Source of the DNA: CALHRB01 sp964473465
Lineage (GTDB): Bacteria > Bacteroidota > Ignavibacteria > Kapaibacteriales > UBA2268
DNA length: 64,000 nt
Direction of reading: 5' to 3'
Assembly: GCA_964473465.1 (NCBI GenBank)
Contig: CAYYPE010000004.1
Location: forward strand, 62,001 to 126,000
Shown: positions 63,663-64,000 of the stretch, piece after piece
Layout of the letters: every line of letters begins with the position of its first letter
Numbering within the stretch: the stretch's first letter is position 1
Program-made: the position numbers and the translations under genes
The notes under the pieces: generated by a model
Told to the model about the DNA's origin: nothing
Databases searched by the model: none
What the model saw: the letters and a program-made list of their open reading frames with translations, nothing else

Positions 63663-64000
63663 TATTCTTTAGGTAGAGAAAAGTTTTTTTGCCAACCTTG
63701 AATAATTTCCTTGTGGACAAATCTAGTTTCATAAATGGATCTATTACCCTTTCCCCATCTATATAAACACCACCTTCCTCAATCTTCCTTTTGGCTTCTT
63801 TCTTTGATGGCATGAGTTCGGAAGCAACAAGAATATCCATAATAGGTTGAACCGGATCACTAAATGTTAGAATTTTCTCATTAATATCTGTAGGTATATC
63901 CTTATTAACAAATATCTTTTGGAACTCTTCTTCAGCCTTGTCAGCCTCTTCCCTGCTATAGTAAAGTTCAATAATTCTTTTGGCTGTCTGCACCTTTGCA
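63655..64000 (-). CDS. tyrS: Tyrosyl-tRNA synthetase, C-terminal part (partial)
   Basis: The frame is open to the window edge, so only about 115 C-terminal residues are seen. The sequence AKVQTAKRIIELYYSREEA-type, followed by an S4-like RNA-binding region (SKKEAKRKIEEGGVYIDGERV, about 30-50 residues before the end), matches the C-terminus of TyrS, which binds the tRNA-Tyr anticodon arm. The GTG at 63993 is an internal Val codon, not a start. It overlaps hpnE by 8 nt. The catalytic HIGH and KMSKS domain lies beyond the window. Confidence 0.85.
   Translation of the reverse strand, partial: AKVQTAKRIIELYYSREEADKAEEEFQKIFVNKDIPTDINEKILTFSDPVQPIMDILVASELMPSKKEAKRKIEEGGVYIDGERVIDPFMKLDLSTRKLFKVGKKTFLYLKNNA

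Noticed and set aside
1..64000. CRISPR array, prophage, insertion sequence, toxin-antitoxin or restriction genes
   Set aside because: I looked for direct-repeat arrays, transposase motifs and typical defence gene pairs and found none.

Overview
The window is about 64 kb of AT-rich (roughly one-third GC by eye), gene-dense chromosomal DNA from a member of the Bacteroidota/Chlorobiota (FCB) group. I cannot fix a genus; Ignavibacteria- or Kapabacteria-like lineages are possible. Four things point there. Three proteins have type IX secretion (T9SS) C-terminal sorting domains. At least one protein family typical of Bacteroidota is present (DUF6132). Complex I is encoded as nuoABCDHIJKLMN without nuoE, nuoF and nuoG. 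A Bacteroidota-type -7 element (TAnnTTTG) lies in front of about a dozen transcription units, and four of these also carry TTTG 19-20 nt upstream. I see no prophage, insertion sequence, CRISPR array or rRNA.

Layout. 1-5391 (minus): a peptide-use operon pepT, OPT transporter, UPF0104 membrane protein and an RlmI-like rRNA methyltransferase cut by the window edge. 5600-8994: lpdA, a diheme cytochrome c and an AraC regulator. 9282-12694 (plus): tilS, hpt and a T9SS-sorted Asp-box protein. 12701-14752 (minus): tRNA-Arg(UCG), a polysaccharide flippase and two small proteins (DUF1858, DUF6132). 14946-16454: an unrecognised 502-aa membrane protein.

16678-25108 is the most unusual part. A PapD-like chaperone is followed by an usher-like outer-membrane protein fused to an OmpA domain. 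These converge, 5 bp apart, on a two-gene unit that encodes a T9SS-sorted surface protein with Ig/PKD-like repeats and an OmpA-family protein. The usher's signal peptide is encoded upstream of its first ATG with no ATG, GTG or TTG start, directly behind a consensus promoter.

25320-30358: a cysteine desulfurase-like enzyme, a DUF2130 protein, a small membrane protein, a DMT exporter and an L,D-transpeptidase lipoprotein. 30475-37122 (minus): a phosphate regulon pstS-pstC-pstA-pstB-phoU-phoR-like kinase, with no response regulator beside it. 37359-40672: an HD-domain protein, a T9SS-sorted protein, and rpsF-rplI without rpsR. 40832-43446 (minus): a TonB-dependent receptor under a TPP riboswitch, so probably a thiamin importer. 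43585-44664: rlmN. 44716-55418 (minus): the 11-gene complex I operon, followed upstream by nhaD. 56951-59653 (minus): a PLP-dependent decarboxylase, an unknown exported protein and an M15 peptidase. 59770-62261 (plus): yicC and an RqcH-like NFACT protein. 62304-64000 (minus): hpnE and the C-terminal end of tyrS.

Most of the window is housekeeping: respiration, translation, phosphate, peptide and thiamin uptake. The chaperone/usher/OmpA/surface-protein cluster is the best candidate for an undescribed system. All family calls were made by reading translated motifs; no database search was run.
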